A stretch of 64,000 bases of DNA, from positions 13,948,001-14,012,000 of the forward strand of contig OX485803.1 of the NCBI GenBank assembly GCA_950295325.1. The letters are read 5' to 3'. Position 1 is the stretch's first letter; each line of letters opens with the position of its first letter. Shown piece after piece: positions 25,001 through 35,083 of this stretch. Under the pieces are notes generated by a model. That model was not told the origin of the DNA. It saw only the letters and a program-made list of their open reading frames with translations, and searched no databases. This DNA is from Polytrichum commune. Lineage: Eukaryota > Streptophyta > Polytrichopsida > Polytrichales > Polytrichaceae. A program made the translations under genes and the position numbers.

Positions 25001-26337
25001 ACGGATATGTACTTCTCAAAAGAACGGGCCCGAATACTTTTGATTGTCCTTTCCTGGGCCTTGGTCATAACATTCCAAATCTCAGTGGCCGACCTCTCTG
25101 CAACGGGTGTGGTCTCACGGTAATGCCTCACTGCAAGGTCTGCTTGAGCCGAAATGTCTCTCTGCAAGAAATGACCTTGTGAGTTCATATAATCGGCATG
25201 GAAATTATCTATGTTGGAAGCTCTAAATGATTAAATGCATAAAATCATACCTTGTAAAGAAACTTAACGAACACATCCGCGGTCAAGGTGTACCAAGTTG
25301 GGCGACTCTCCTTTATCTTCTCGCATGCTTTGTAGTCAGACGGCGATATAAGATCCTTGAAGGTGGACAACTCTAACCTCCCAAAAGTGCGGATTCGAAG
25401 GAGCTTGGCCGGAATGTTTGCCTTGACATAATCATGCTCGGTTGACTTGAGAAAAAATATGTGAGGAACGTGAAGTAAAAAAAATGGAAAATAATTGAAA
25501 CAAAAATGAAAAATGAATGAAAAAAATGAATGAGCTTACCAATTAATGTCGCTCATAGCATTGAAGAATACACCGGTGTATCCTCTAGGGTCAACAACAA
25601 TGCAATCCACCGAGATATGTCAACTCTTGTCATCGGCGTGGTGGTTATTGATGTGTCTCCACCAATCGGTGAGACGATGATTGCCTTCCCAGACGAATAA
25701 CATCTTCCCGGCGAAATGTGCAAGATCCGGATCCTCCTTGAGCTTGGCGTCAAATTCTGCGGAGGCCTCTTGCCAGAGAGGGCTCCAAGAGGCCATAATG
25801 CCAGGGGGAATGGGGAGGTCCACGGGAACGTCGTTGAAAGAAGACACGTAAAGAACCCGATCTCCCTCTCGGTATCCCATTACAAATTCACATTCCAAGC
25901 GTTGCACCTCAACCTCACTGATAGGACGGACGAGAGGGAGGGCTCTCAAGCGGCACAAAGGAATGGATAAGCGGGACTTATAGGTTGGCTTAATCCGGAG
26001 GCGTTGGATAACACCAATGGAGTCCTCTTTTTATGATTTCTGAAGCTCAAGCTCACACATCACGGGATCCGTGTCGGCAACTGCTTGAACGGCATCTTCG
26101 CTCATTGCGAGAGCCTAACAAAAACACAAACAATAAAACCATGCTTAGAAAGCTAGAACTCAAAAAACTTGCTCAACAAATTACTCAACAACTATCCAAC
26201 TCACCTCTACTTGTAATGGGCCCTGCGAATTGAGACTCTCAACCTGCACAGCTTCAACTTCAACCGCGGGGGCCGCAAGAACAACATCCTCTCCAGATTG
26301 GGGTTGCGATTGCGCAACCTGTGAAGAGTCCATATCC
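22095..26337 (-). pseudogene. MULE passenger gene, methyltransferase-like 3' part, four in-frame stops
   Basis: About ten minus-strand exons with GT-AG introns were joined by eye. Order of recognisable blocks: ...LTDWWRHINNHH; SVAHPDNGEDFFHE; WLHWWNAPLRERLDNKFPVD; GGGWYLDCAAGF; a Pro/Ser/Lys-rich linker with PRRKGRAKK; LLFADIPENLPVP; YDHGVLVLAHCAS; FDWAYTYDFYVAEDWFGMND; HPVFFSILLATLTDKNDVIM; DWQCGVGGSITTCRSLER; HIVALESDP; and an acidic tail ending TAG at 22,095. A DPPY-like block (ADIPEN) precedes a DxxxGxG-like SAM-binding block, the order of beta-class N6/N4 amino-methyltransferases. The catalytic motif is degenerate, so enzyme activity is doubtful. In-frame stops: TAA 26,031-26,033, TGA 25,620-25,622, TAG 24,085-24,087 and TAA 22,897-22,899. 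Each is one C-to-T step from CAA, CGA or CAG. A phase mismatch at the intron near 25,450-25,550 and an uncertain 5' frame near 26,270 may be further damage. Confidence 0.6.
22978..23075. repeat. GAAAT/GAATT microsatellite in a passenger-gene intron
   Basis: Variable pentamer and hexamer runs of AAATGA/AAATTG fill about 95 bp of the intron between the exons ending at about 23,110 and beginning at about 22,977 (minus strand). Both splice sites remain intact. Confidence 0.85.
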
Positions 26338-27259
26338 TAAGAACATGGAGAAAATGAGAATTTCACAAAGAAAAGTCAATAACTTCGTAACTATAAAGAA
26401 ACAAATCCTCACAAAAACAATACAAGGCCGAGAGCAAACTACAAATGGAAATGGCCGAATGCTAAGTCAAGTGGTCAACTCTAGCACTAACCTACCTACG
26501 AATGAGAGGCCTCGGATCCGAGGCCTCTTTTCCTACCTCCTCCTTATGGCACTACCCAAAAGAAAAAAGCTGAGAGAAATCTTATGTGAACATAGCAATT
26601 TGACTTTTCAAGCACATACATTGTCTCCAAAATGAGGCCTCGGATCCGAGGCCTCTTCACAAACCTCCTACTCATGTAGTACCCAAAACAAGAAGGCCGA
26701 GAGCAATCTTACACGAACATAACATTTTGATTTTTCTAGCATAAAATTGACACAAACATGAGGCCTCGGATCCGAGGCCTCTTCCCAAAACACATACTTA
26801 TTCACTACCCAAAACAAGAAGGCCGAGAGGATTCGAAAATGAACATAAGATTTTCATTTTTCAAGCACATACCTTGACACAAAAATGAGGCCTCGGATCC
26901 GAGGCCTCTTCACAAAGTACCTACTTATGCACTACCCAAAACAAGAGGGCCAAGCGCATTCAAAAATGAACATAACATTTTAACTTTTCATGCACATACC
27001 TTGACACAAAAATGAGGCCTCGGATCCGAGGCCTCTTCCGAATGCCCCTCCTTATGAAATACATACTACAGAAAATGGCCGAGAGAATTCAAAAATGAAC
27101 CTAACATTTTCATTTTTCAAGCACACAACCTGATTCAAAAATGAGGCCTCGGATCCGAGGCCTCTTCCAAATGCCCCTCCTTGATGATTTTAAAACCTAA
27201 CCAATTTACTTGTTACATGGCTCACGGGTGTTCACCCGTGAGGTTCACATTTGATGATG

Positions 27260-27575
27260 TTCCAGGGGAGGTCACTCCATTGCCAAGTTGCATCACCAAA
27301 ATGGGTCAAAATTTTCTCAAATGTTTTTGGGAGGTAGATATACATGATATCTATTACAGAGTAAAATATTATGACCAAATTTGATGACCATATTTTTCTA
27401 GAAAACATACCATTTCTACCTAAAATGACGCAGAATTCAACTAAAACAATTACTAGAAAAAATGAAGATGACAAAAAATTTCAAAAAAATATACAAAATA
27501 TAAAATCAATGGTTATGAATATAGAGAAAAAAAATCATAAATTTTAAAAATATTTGACATGGAGACATCTCCCCG
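27260..27575. mobile_element. 316-bp MITE inside the left palindromic array
   Basis: TGATGATG flanks it at 27,252-27,259 and 27,576-27,583. The ends are imperfect inverted repeats (CAGGGGAGGTCACTCCATTG versus CGGGGAGATGTCTCCATGTC). The interior matches the element at 20,494-20,910. A neighbouring array unit at about 27,630-27,670 has the empty site (CACATTTGATGATGTTAAAA). CAGGG-type ends with an 8-bp duplication suit a hAT-derived MITE. Confidence 0.78.
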
Positions 27576-28734
27576 TGATGATGCTAAATCCTACCCAAGA
27601 TACATGTTACATGGCCCACAGGTGTTCACCCGTGGGGCACACATTTGATGATGTTAAAACCTAACCAAGAACCTCGCCTCTCTCAAAACCCTACCTTTCA
27701 CATACTCAAACTTACACAAATATGAGGCCTCGGATCTGAGGCCTCTTTCCCTAGCTGCTTCTTATGCACTACACAAAACAAGACAAGGCCGACAACAATT
27801 GATGTGCACATAACATTTTGATTTTTCAAGCACAAACCTACCCACAAATAAGAGGCCTCGGATCCGAGGCCTCTTCCTATGGCTCCCACTTATGCACTAC
27901 CCAATAGAAGAAATGGCCGAAAGCAAGGAATCAAGAAAGCAAGAAAGTTGACATTCCATTAGTTTGAGAAATCAAGAACCTCGCCTCTCTCAAAACCCTA
28001 CCTCTCACATATTCAAACTTACACAAACAAGAGGCCTCGGATCCGAGGCCTCTTCACAAACCTCCTACTCATGTAGTACCCAAAACAAGAAGGCCGAGAG
28101 CAATCTTACACGAACATAACATTTTGATTTTTCTTAAATAAAATTGACTCAAACATGAGGCCTCGGATCCGAGGCCTCTTCCCAAAACACATACTTATTC
28201 ACTACCCAAAACAAGAAGGCCAAGAGCATTCAAAAATGAACATGAGATTTTCATTTTTCAAGCACATACCTTGACACAAAAATGAGGCCTCGGATCCGAG
28301 GCCTCTTCACAAAGTACCTACTTATGCACTACCCAAAACAAGAAGGCCAAGAGCATTCAAAAATGAACATAAGATTTTCATTTTTCAAGCACATACCTTG
28401 ACACAAAAATGAGGCCTCGGATCCGAGGCCTTTTCACAAAGTACCTACTTATGCACTACCCAAAACAAGAGGGCCAAGAGCATTCAAAAATGAACATAAA
28501 TTTTTAATTTTTCATGCACATACCTTGACACAAAAATGAGGCCTCGGATCCGAGGCCTCTTCCGAATGCCCCTCCTTATGAAATACATACTACACAAAAT
28601 GGCCGAGAGAATTCAAAAATGAACCTAACATTTTGATTTTTCAAGCACAAACCTTGACACAAAAAAGAGGCCTCGGATCCGAGGCCTCTTCCCAAAGCTC
28701 CTACTTATGCACTTAACAAAACACATTTCCCCCC

Positions 28735-28935
28735 CCCCCGCAGCTTCAGACCTCCATATCTTCCACGTGTGGTCTCCGAATCTAACAATCAACCACTCTA
28801 TCGTCATCTACGTGAAATGTAGATGCCGATGGACACCTCACTTGCCCCATTTGGGCAAAAATCAAGGAAGTTATGGCTGTTTAAACATTCGCAGTCCCGG
28901 GAGCCACTCCCAGGGGACTGCTGATCGAGGGCACT
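28735..28935. repeat. Dispersed ~190-bp module (also 34,632; 46,610; 14,040; 14,755; 62,640)
   Basis: The core has GCAGCTTCAGACCTCCATAT, a small hairpin region (CATCTACGTGAAATGTAGATG), TGCCCCATTTGGGCA, AAGGAAGTTATG and the near-palindrome CAGTCCCGGGAGCCACTCCC. The same module occurs twice in R1 copy 1 (about 14,040-14,260 and inverted at 14,755-14,945), in R1 copy 2 (about 62,640-62,830) and in both arms of the inverted duplication (34,632-34,825; 46,610-46,803). It is non-coding. It is either a short mobile module or a piece picked up from R1-type repeats. Confidence 0.7.
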
Positions 28936-28959
28936 AAAAGGAGGCCTCGGATCCGAGGC

Positions 28960-31169
28960 TGTGAGCCCAAAAGGGTGCCCACATTTAGTCTTAGACCCTT
29001 GAAACGTTAGTTGATGCACTTTGAAGTAGCATGTTACTTCACAAAAATATAAAAATAGTGAAATGTTAGTCTTAGAAGTACCATGTTGTAAGAGGCTAGG
29101 ATGTGAGTTGTTATTGTGTTTTTACCTTCGGAAGGATTTGAGTGAATGAGGATAGGTAAGGAGAACTTGGATTGAGTAGTTAGTGAGTAGGCTAGTACAA
29201 ATGGATGGAGACAACCAAAGTGACTCAAGAGGCAAGTGCATTCGAATTGGGATGAATGGAGGATCACATGGAGCGCACAAGTGGACCACCTCATCATGGC
29301 CACTTAATGGGGAAGGCCCAAGGAAGAATGCAAGGTGGAGGATAAGCAAATTCTCAAAGCACCAATCAAATCACGAGTTAAGCATCGTGGTTTGAATTAA
29401 GTGGTGAGCGACGATTTGGGAAAGTAAGGGGAGAAAGTTATGGCGGCGGAAAGCGAAGGAGGCTAAGTTTGGGTTGAAGCATCCTAAGTTTGGTAAAGTG
29501 TGGTAGGTAGAAAGCCAAGGCTAGTTAAATGTTCGAATTAGGATCCTTGTTGATCATTTGAGGGAGGAAGGCTTAGAAGATAGGATTGGCGCCTACTAAG
29601 TAGGAGGAAATCTCAAGGGCTTATCGTGAGCCTTGAGGGTGCTCACCCCCTCAAGCTTACTATATAATCCCTCATTCTTCCCTCACTCATCCTCTCTTTC
29701 CTTTGTGCTCCAAGGTACCCCACGAGTTATAAGTGTGGGTGTGGGAAGCCATATTGGAGCACATGTGTGTGCTTAGTTTTTAGTTTGAGAGCCAAGGCTT
29801 GTTAGCCTTGAAGAGGGCTTGACCTCTTGGTAGAATTAGTGTTGACGTGAAGGATTTTAAAGTTAATTCATGATTCCAATTTGTGGTACTTTAAGTTCAT
29901 GTTTTGAATACACGTGGTTGCAAGTTCCATGTTTAAGAGTTGAGCACTTGATGTTGTGATGAGTGCAAAAATATATTTGTGTGGATTAGTTAGTCTTAGT
30001 GAAGTTAGGAAATTCTCTCTCCCCCTCTCCTCTCTAGGATTTTAGGATTTTAGGATTAGAGAAGAATTGTGTGATTAGAAAGGGATTGTTAGTAGAATTA
30101 GGGAAATTAGGTAGGAAGATTAGTTAAGGGCTTGAATAATTAGTGAGGTAGTTGGGGATTACAACTACAAAGTTGTGGGTTCATGAAGGAGCTGGGTTTA
30201 TGAAGGAGCTGGGTTTGTTTAGTTAGAAAGTAAAGAGCTGGGTTTATGAAGGAGCTGGGTTTGTTTAGTTAGAAAGTAAAGAGCTGGGTTTATGAAGGAC
30301 CTGAGTTTGTTTAGTTAGAAGCTAAGGAGCTGGGTTCATGAAGGAGCTGGGTTTATGAAGGAGCTGGGTTTGTTTAGTTAGAAGCTAAGAAGCTGGGTTT
30401 ATGAAGGAGCTGGGTTTATGAAGGAGCTAGGTTTATGTAATTAGAAAGTAAAGAGATGGGTTCACGAAAGAGCTTAGTAGATAGCCTACCTAATTAGCTC
30501 ATAGACAAGTAGTTAGTTACATTATGCTAGTTAGTGTTATGGTGGCTTTCACAAGTAAATGTATTTGAGATTGACTATAGAGAATAGTGTTTTTTTTTAC
30601 ACTTGCATCCTCTCTTTAAAAATAAACCACGTGCACAAATTAATGGAGAATGTGGAGCACTTTCGCGATGGCAAGACAAAGGAAGCAAAGACCAAAGGTG
30701 CGAGGGAGAGATTGACATAAGTCACATAAGTATTTCTTAATACTTAAAGGCTTATGTACGGTATGGAGACACCAAGTGAGACCTCTTATAGTAGCGATAC
30801 GGAATACACAAGTGATAGTTCAAGTGGTAGTATAGAGTCAACGGCACGGACTCCATTTAGGAGAGGGATATCCTTAAGGGCTTGTGTAGCTAAAGCGGCC
30901 GGATGGACGTTAGAAGCAAACAAAGACAAAATAGCACCCGAGCATAAGGAGGTTAAAATAACATAGTTAACTTGTGCATTCTCCACATACGTATTGAAAT
31001 TGTACATTGAGTTGTTAAAAGTGAAATTCCAGTTAAATCCAAGACCACTTGAAGGGTGAACCTTGCACTATGGACTCATCCAAGTCCAAATCCAATACCG
31101 CGGAGGAATGTGAGCCCAAACCCACTACTCGGACTACGGACGCTTAAGGGTGGGGGGTTTGGCCTCACA
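28960..31169 (+). repeat. 5' LTR (copy A, 2,210 bp)
   Basis: Bounded by TG...CA. A TATA box (TATATAA, 29,661-29,667) follows a U3 of about 700 bp, with transcription probably starting near 29,690-29,700. A tandem array of GGAGCTGGGTTTATGAA / GTTTAGTTAGAAAGTAAAGA units lies at about 30,185-30,470. The small conserved frame at 30,754-30,966 is repeated identically in all LTR copies simply because the LTRs are identical. Confidence 0.93.
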
Positions 31170-31466
31170 TAATTGGTGCGTCCGCCGGGAGCGAAGCGGA
31201 AGGTAGTTACAAGACTTGGAGGCGACTAGGAGACTTGGAGGCAACTAGGAAAAATTGGAGACACAAACTTGAGAGAAGGGAAGGAGCACCCGAAACTCGG
31301 TAAGTATTCTCTCTTTGGGTTACATTTGAATTCATTGTATTTCAACTATTCCTAGGAATGAATTGCATTGTCAATTACGCAAATTCATTTTTGAGTAAGG
31401 AGCGCGGCGAAGGTACGTCCTCAACCTTTTTGGGGATTTGCTAAGAACTTAAAAGGAACCTATATA
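31170..31466 (+). other. Gypsy primer-binding site and 5' leader, first part
   Basis: Four bases after the LTR, TGGTGCGTCCGCCGGGA (31,174-31,190) is in the position of the primer-binding site. Its first ten bases would fit a tRNA ending GGACGCACCA, possibly an Arg tRNA (from memory, unverified). The leader continues to 31,466, where sequence switches abruptly to the inverted copy of MULE passenger DNA. Confidence 0.7.
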
Positions 31467-31601
31467 TTCGGGTTCTCCATATATTCAGTTGTTTGAGCAC
31501 ATAATGAAAATGGTAGAACATATTCAACTGTGAAACAACTTTTCTTTTAGATATTATGGTTTGTCATCATTGTTATAAACATTGTTTTATCTTAAATATA
31601 G

Positions 31602-33549
31602 GAAGAGGGGGGGGGAGTGGAGATAGTGGAAATATCTACGAAGAAAACAACAAGGAGGTAGCACAACAAATTGAGAAGGCGTTAGAAGAGCGAGAACCGA
31701 TGTCGGGACAACCAACGATTCAAGCAAGAGAAAAAATGAAGGCGTCCAAGAGGAAAGCGGCAAAGGAAGATCTGAAATCAAATTTGTTGGGAGGCCGCGA
31801 AAGAACTGAAGGAGGAGAACCATGCGCAGAAACCCTAAGTGTGGATGTTGTGACCCCTGCTTCAAGATTTATGCGAAGCAAGGCGGGCGGAACACAACAA
31901 ACATCAAGGCGAGGGCGTGGCCGCAGGAGAGGAATGGCGCAAGTAAACCTCGGAGATTCGAGAAGCACTCCAATATCGCCGACAGAGGACGGGACCTCGG
32001 AAGATAGTGGCGCCAATATAGGGGCTTCAGTGGAGGGCATACTCCAAATTCTGGTAAGGTGTCGGGATCTCGGCCAAGCTATGTTCGCCAACGTTTTTGC
32101 TTTCTATCACCTTGATTTCTCATAGTATTTGGAATATCAGCTTGACTTGCTTTCGGCCTTGTCTTGATTTGGGTTTAGGAACATGTCAAGAAAGGTATGT
32201 TTGTGCTTGAAAAATCAAAAGGTTATGTGCACATCATGTTGCTCTCGGCCTTGTCTCGTTTTGTGTAGTGCACAAGAACGAGCTAGGGGAAGAGGCCTCG
32301 GATCCGAGACCTCATATTTGTGTAAGTTTGAGTATGTGAAAGGTAGGGTTTTGAGAGAGGCGAGGTTCTTGATTTCTCAAACTAATGGAATGTCGACTTT
32401 CTTGCTTTCTTGATTCCTTGCTCTCGGCCATTTCTTCTATTGTGTAGTGCATAAGTGGGAGCCATAGGAAGAGGCCTCGGATCCAAGGCCTCTTATTTGT
32501 GGGTAGGTTTGTGCTTGAAAAATCAAAATGTTATGTGCACATCAATTGCTCTCGGCCTTGTCTTGTTTTGTGTAGTGCATAAGAAGGAGCTAGGGGAAGA
32601 GGCCTCGGATCCGAGGCCTCTTATTTGTGTAAGTTAGAGTATGTGAGAGGTAGGGTTTTGAGAGAGGTGAGGTTCTTGATTTCTCAAACTAATGGAATGT
32701 CAACTTTCTTGCTTTCTTGATTCCTTGCTCTCGGCCATTTCTTCTATTGTGTAGTGCATAAGTGGGAGCCATAGGAAGAGGCCTCGGATCCGAGGCCTCT
32801 TATTTGTGGGTAGGTTTGTGCTTGAGAAATCAAAATGTTATGTGCACATCAATTGCTCTCGGCCTTGGCTCGTTTTGTGTAGTGCACAAGAACGAGCTAG
32901 GGGAAGAGGCCTCGGATCCGAGGCCTCTTATTTGTGTAAGTTTGAGTATGTGAGAGGTAGGGTTTTGAGAGAGGTGAGGTTCTTGATTTCTCAAACTAAT
33001 GGAGTGTCAACTTTCTTGCTTTCTTGATTCCTTGCTCTCGGCCATTTCTTCTATTGTGTAGTGCATAAGTGGGAGCCATAGGAAGAGGCCTCGGATCCGA
33101 GGCCTCTTATTTGTGGGTAGGTTTGTGCTTGAGAAATCAAAATGTTATGTGCACATCAATTGCTCTCGGCCTTGGCTCGTTTTGTGTAGTGCACAAGAAC
33201 GAGCTAGGGCAAGAGGCCTCGGATCCGAGGCCTCATATTTGTGCAAGTTTGAGTATGTGAGAGGTAGGGTTTTGAGAGAGGCGAGGTTCTTGATTTCTCA
33301 AACTAATGGAATGTCAACTTTCTTGCTTTCTTGATTCCTTGCTCTCGGCCATTTCTTCTATTGTGTAGTGCATAAGTGGGAGCCATAGGAAGAGGCCTCG
33401 GATCCGAGGCCTTTTATTTGTGGGTAGGTTTGTGCTTGAAAAATCAAAATGTTATGTGCACATCAATTGCTCTCGGTCTTGTCTTGTTTTGTATAGTGCA
33501 TAAGAAGGAGGTAGGGGAAGAGGCCTCGGATCCGAGGCCTCATATTTGT
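31602..33549 (+). pseudogene. Duplicated internal exons of the MULE passenger gene
   Basis: Copy of exons 2, 3 and A1-B4/A5 of the passenger gene, now on the plus strand inside the retrotransposon leader. Exon 2 (31,602-32,053) encodes GNIYEENNKEVAQQIEKALE...SGANIGASVEGILQIL with a few residue changes from the source copy (for example EEN for EED and REPMSG for RELMSG). Mini-exons are at 32,269-32,321 (A1), 32,448-32,502 (B1), 32,576-32,628 (A2), 32,755-32,809 (B2), 32,883-32,935 (A3), 33,062-33,116 (B3), 33,190-33,242 (A4), 33,369-33,423 (B4) and 33,497-33,549 (A5). First and last exons are absent, so it is a fragment. Confidence 0.75.
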
Positions 33550-35083
33550 GTAAGTTTGAGTATGTGAGAGGTAGGGTTTTGAGAGAGGTGAGGTTCTTGA
33601 TTTCTCAAACTAATGGAATGTCAACTTTCTTCCATTTTTGATTCCTTGCTCTCTGCCTTGTGCCCCACGGGCGAACGCCCGTGGGCCATGTAACAAGTAA
33701 CTTGGTTAGGCATGTCTTTTTGAGGCACTTTGGTTGGTTCTGAGTATGTAAACTAGTTTGTGTGTGAGGCCTCGGATCCGAGGCCTCTCGGCCGAGGCCA
33801 CTTGAGGTTTTTTGATTCAAAGTATAACTTGTATGAATGAGGCACTTTGCTTGTTTTTGAGGATGTAAACTAGTTTGTGAATGAGGCCTCGGATACGAGG
33901 CCTCTTTTATGTGTTCCAAAACATGTGTACGGATGAGGCACTTTGGTTTGTTTTGAGTATGTAAACTAGTTTGTGAATGAGGCCTCGGATCCGAGGCCTC
34001 TTTTATGTGTTCCAAAACAAGTGTACGGAAGAGGCACTTTGGTTGGTTTTGAGTATGTAAACTAGTTTGTGTGTAAGGCCTCGGATCCGAGGCCTCTCGG
34101 CCGAGGCTACTTGAGGTTTTTTGATTCAAAGCATAACTTGTATGAATGAGGCACTTTGCTTGTTTTTGAGGATGTAAACTAGTTTGTGAATGAGGCCTCG
34201 GATCCGAGGCCTCTTTTATGTGTTCCAAAACAAGTGTACGGATGAGGCACTTTGGTTTGTTTTGAGTATGCAAACTAGTTTGTGAATGAGGCCTCGGATC
34301 CGAGGCCTCTTTTATGTGTTCCAAAACAAGTGTACAGATGAGGCACTTTGGTTTGTTTTGAGTATGTAAACTAGTTTGTGAATGAGGCCTCGGATCCGAG
34401 GCCTCTTTTATGTGTTCCAAAACAAGTGTACAGATGAGGCACTTTGGTTGGTTTTGAGTATGTAAACTAGTTTGTGTGTAAGGCCTCGGATCCGAGGCCT
34501 CTCGGCCGAGGCCACTTGAGGTTTTTTGATTCAACGTATAGCTTGTATGAATGAGGCACTTTGCTTGTTTTTGAGTATGTAAACTAGTTTGAAAATGAGG
34601 CCTCGGATCCGAGGCCTCCTTTTAGTGCCCTCGATCAGCAGTCCCCTGGGAGTGGCTCCCGGGACTGCGAATGTTTAAACAGGCATAACTTCCTTGATTT
34701 CTGCCCAAATGGGGCAAGTGAGGTGTCCATCGGCATCTACATTTCAAGTAGATGACGATAGAGTGGTTGATTGTTAGATTCGGAGACCACACGTGGAAGA
34801 TATGGAGGTCTGAAGCTGCCGGAAATGTGTTTTGTTAAGTGCATATGTAGGAGCTAGGAGAAGAGGCCTCGGATCCAAGGCCTCTTTTATGTGTTCCAAA
34901 ACTAGTGTACGGATGAGGCACTATGGTTGGTTTGGAGTACGTAAATTACTTTGTGTGTGAGCCCTCGGATCCGAGGCCTCTCAGCCGAGGCCACTTGAGG
35001 TTTTTTGATTCAACGTATAGCTTGTATGAATGAGGCACTTTGCTTGTTTTTGAGTATGTACACTAGTTTGAAAATGAGGCCTC

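Larger units (their letters stand above)
26506..28959 (-). repeat. Palindromic mini-exon array, left half
   Basis: About 15 copies of a 22-bp palindrome (half-site GAGGCCTCGGA plus its complement) occur, mostly about 126 bp apart. Reading minus, several sit in exon-like units with pyrimidine-rich acceptors ending TAG and donors such as GTAAGT or GTATGT. A clear B unit lies at 27,842-27,896 and an A unit at 27,716-27,768, identical in design to the right half. A 66-nt unit near 27,000 is open in phase 0 (FHKEGHSEEASDPRPHF). Other units have lost splice sites or phase, so this half is partly decayed. The last palindrome is cut by the gypsy insertion at 28,959/28,960. It lies directly upstream of the methyltransferase-like exons on the same strand. 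Confidence 0.75.

Noticed and set aside
22095-26337. Alternative genetic code (stop codons read as Gln/Arg)
   Set aside because: The 1,787-codon pol, the transposase, GT29 and DUF4419 frames contain no internal TAA, TAG or TGA and end with standard stops, so the standard code applies.
31556-34534. Separate genes inside the retrotransposon leader (189- and 309-codon frames)
   Set aside because: They are exact parts of the inverted copy of passenger exons and array sequence, not retroelement genes. They are listed as duplicated exons.
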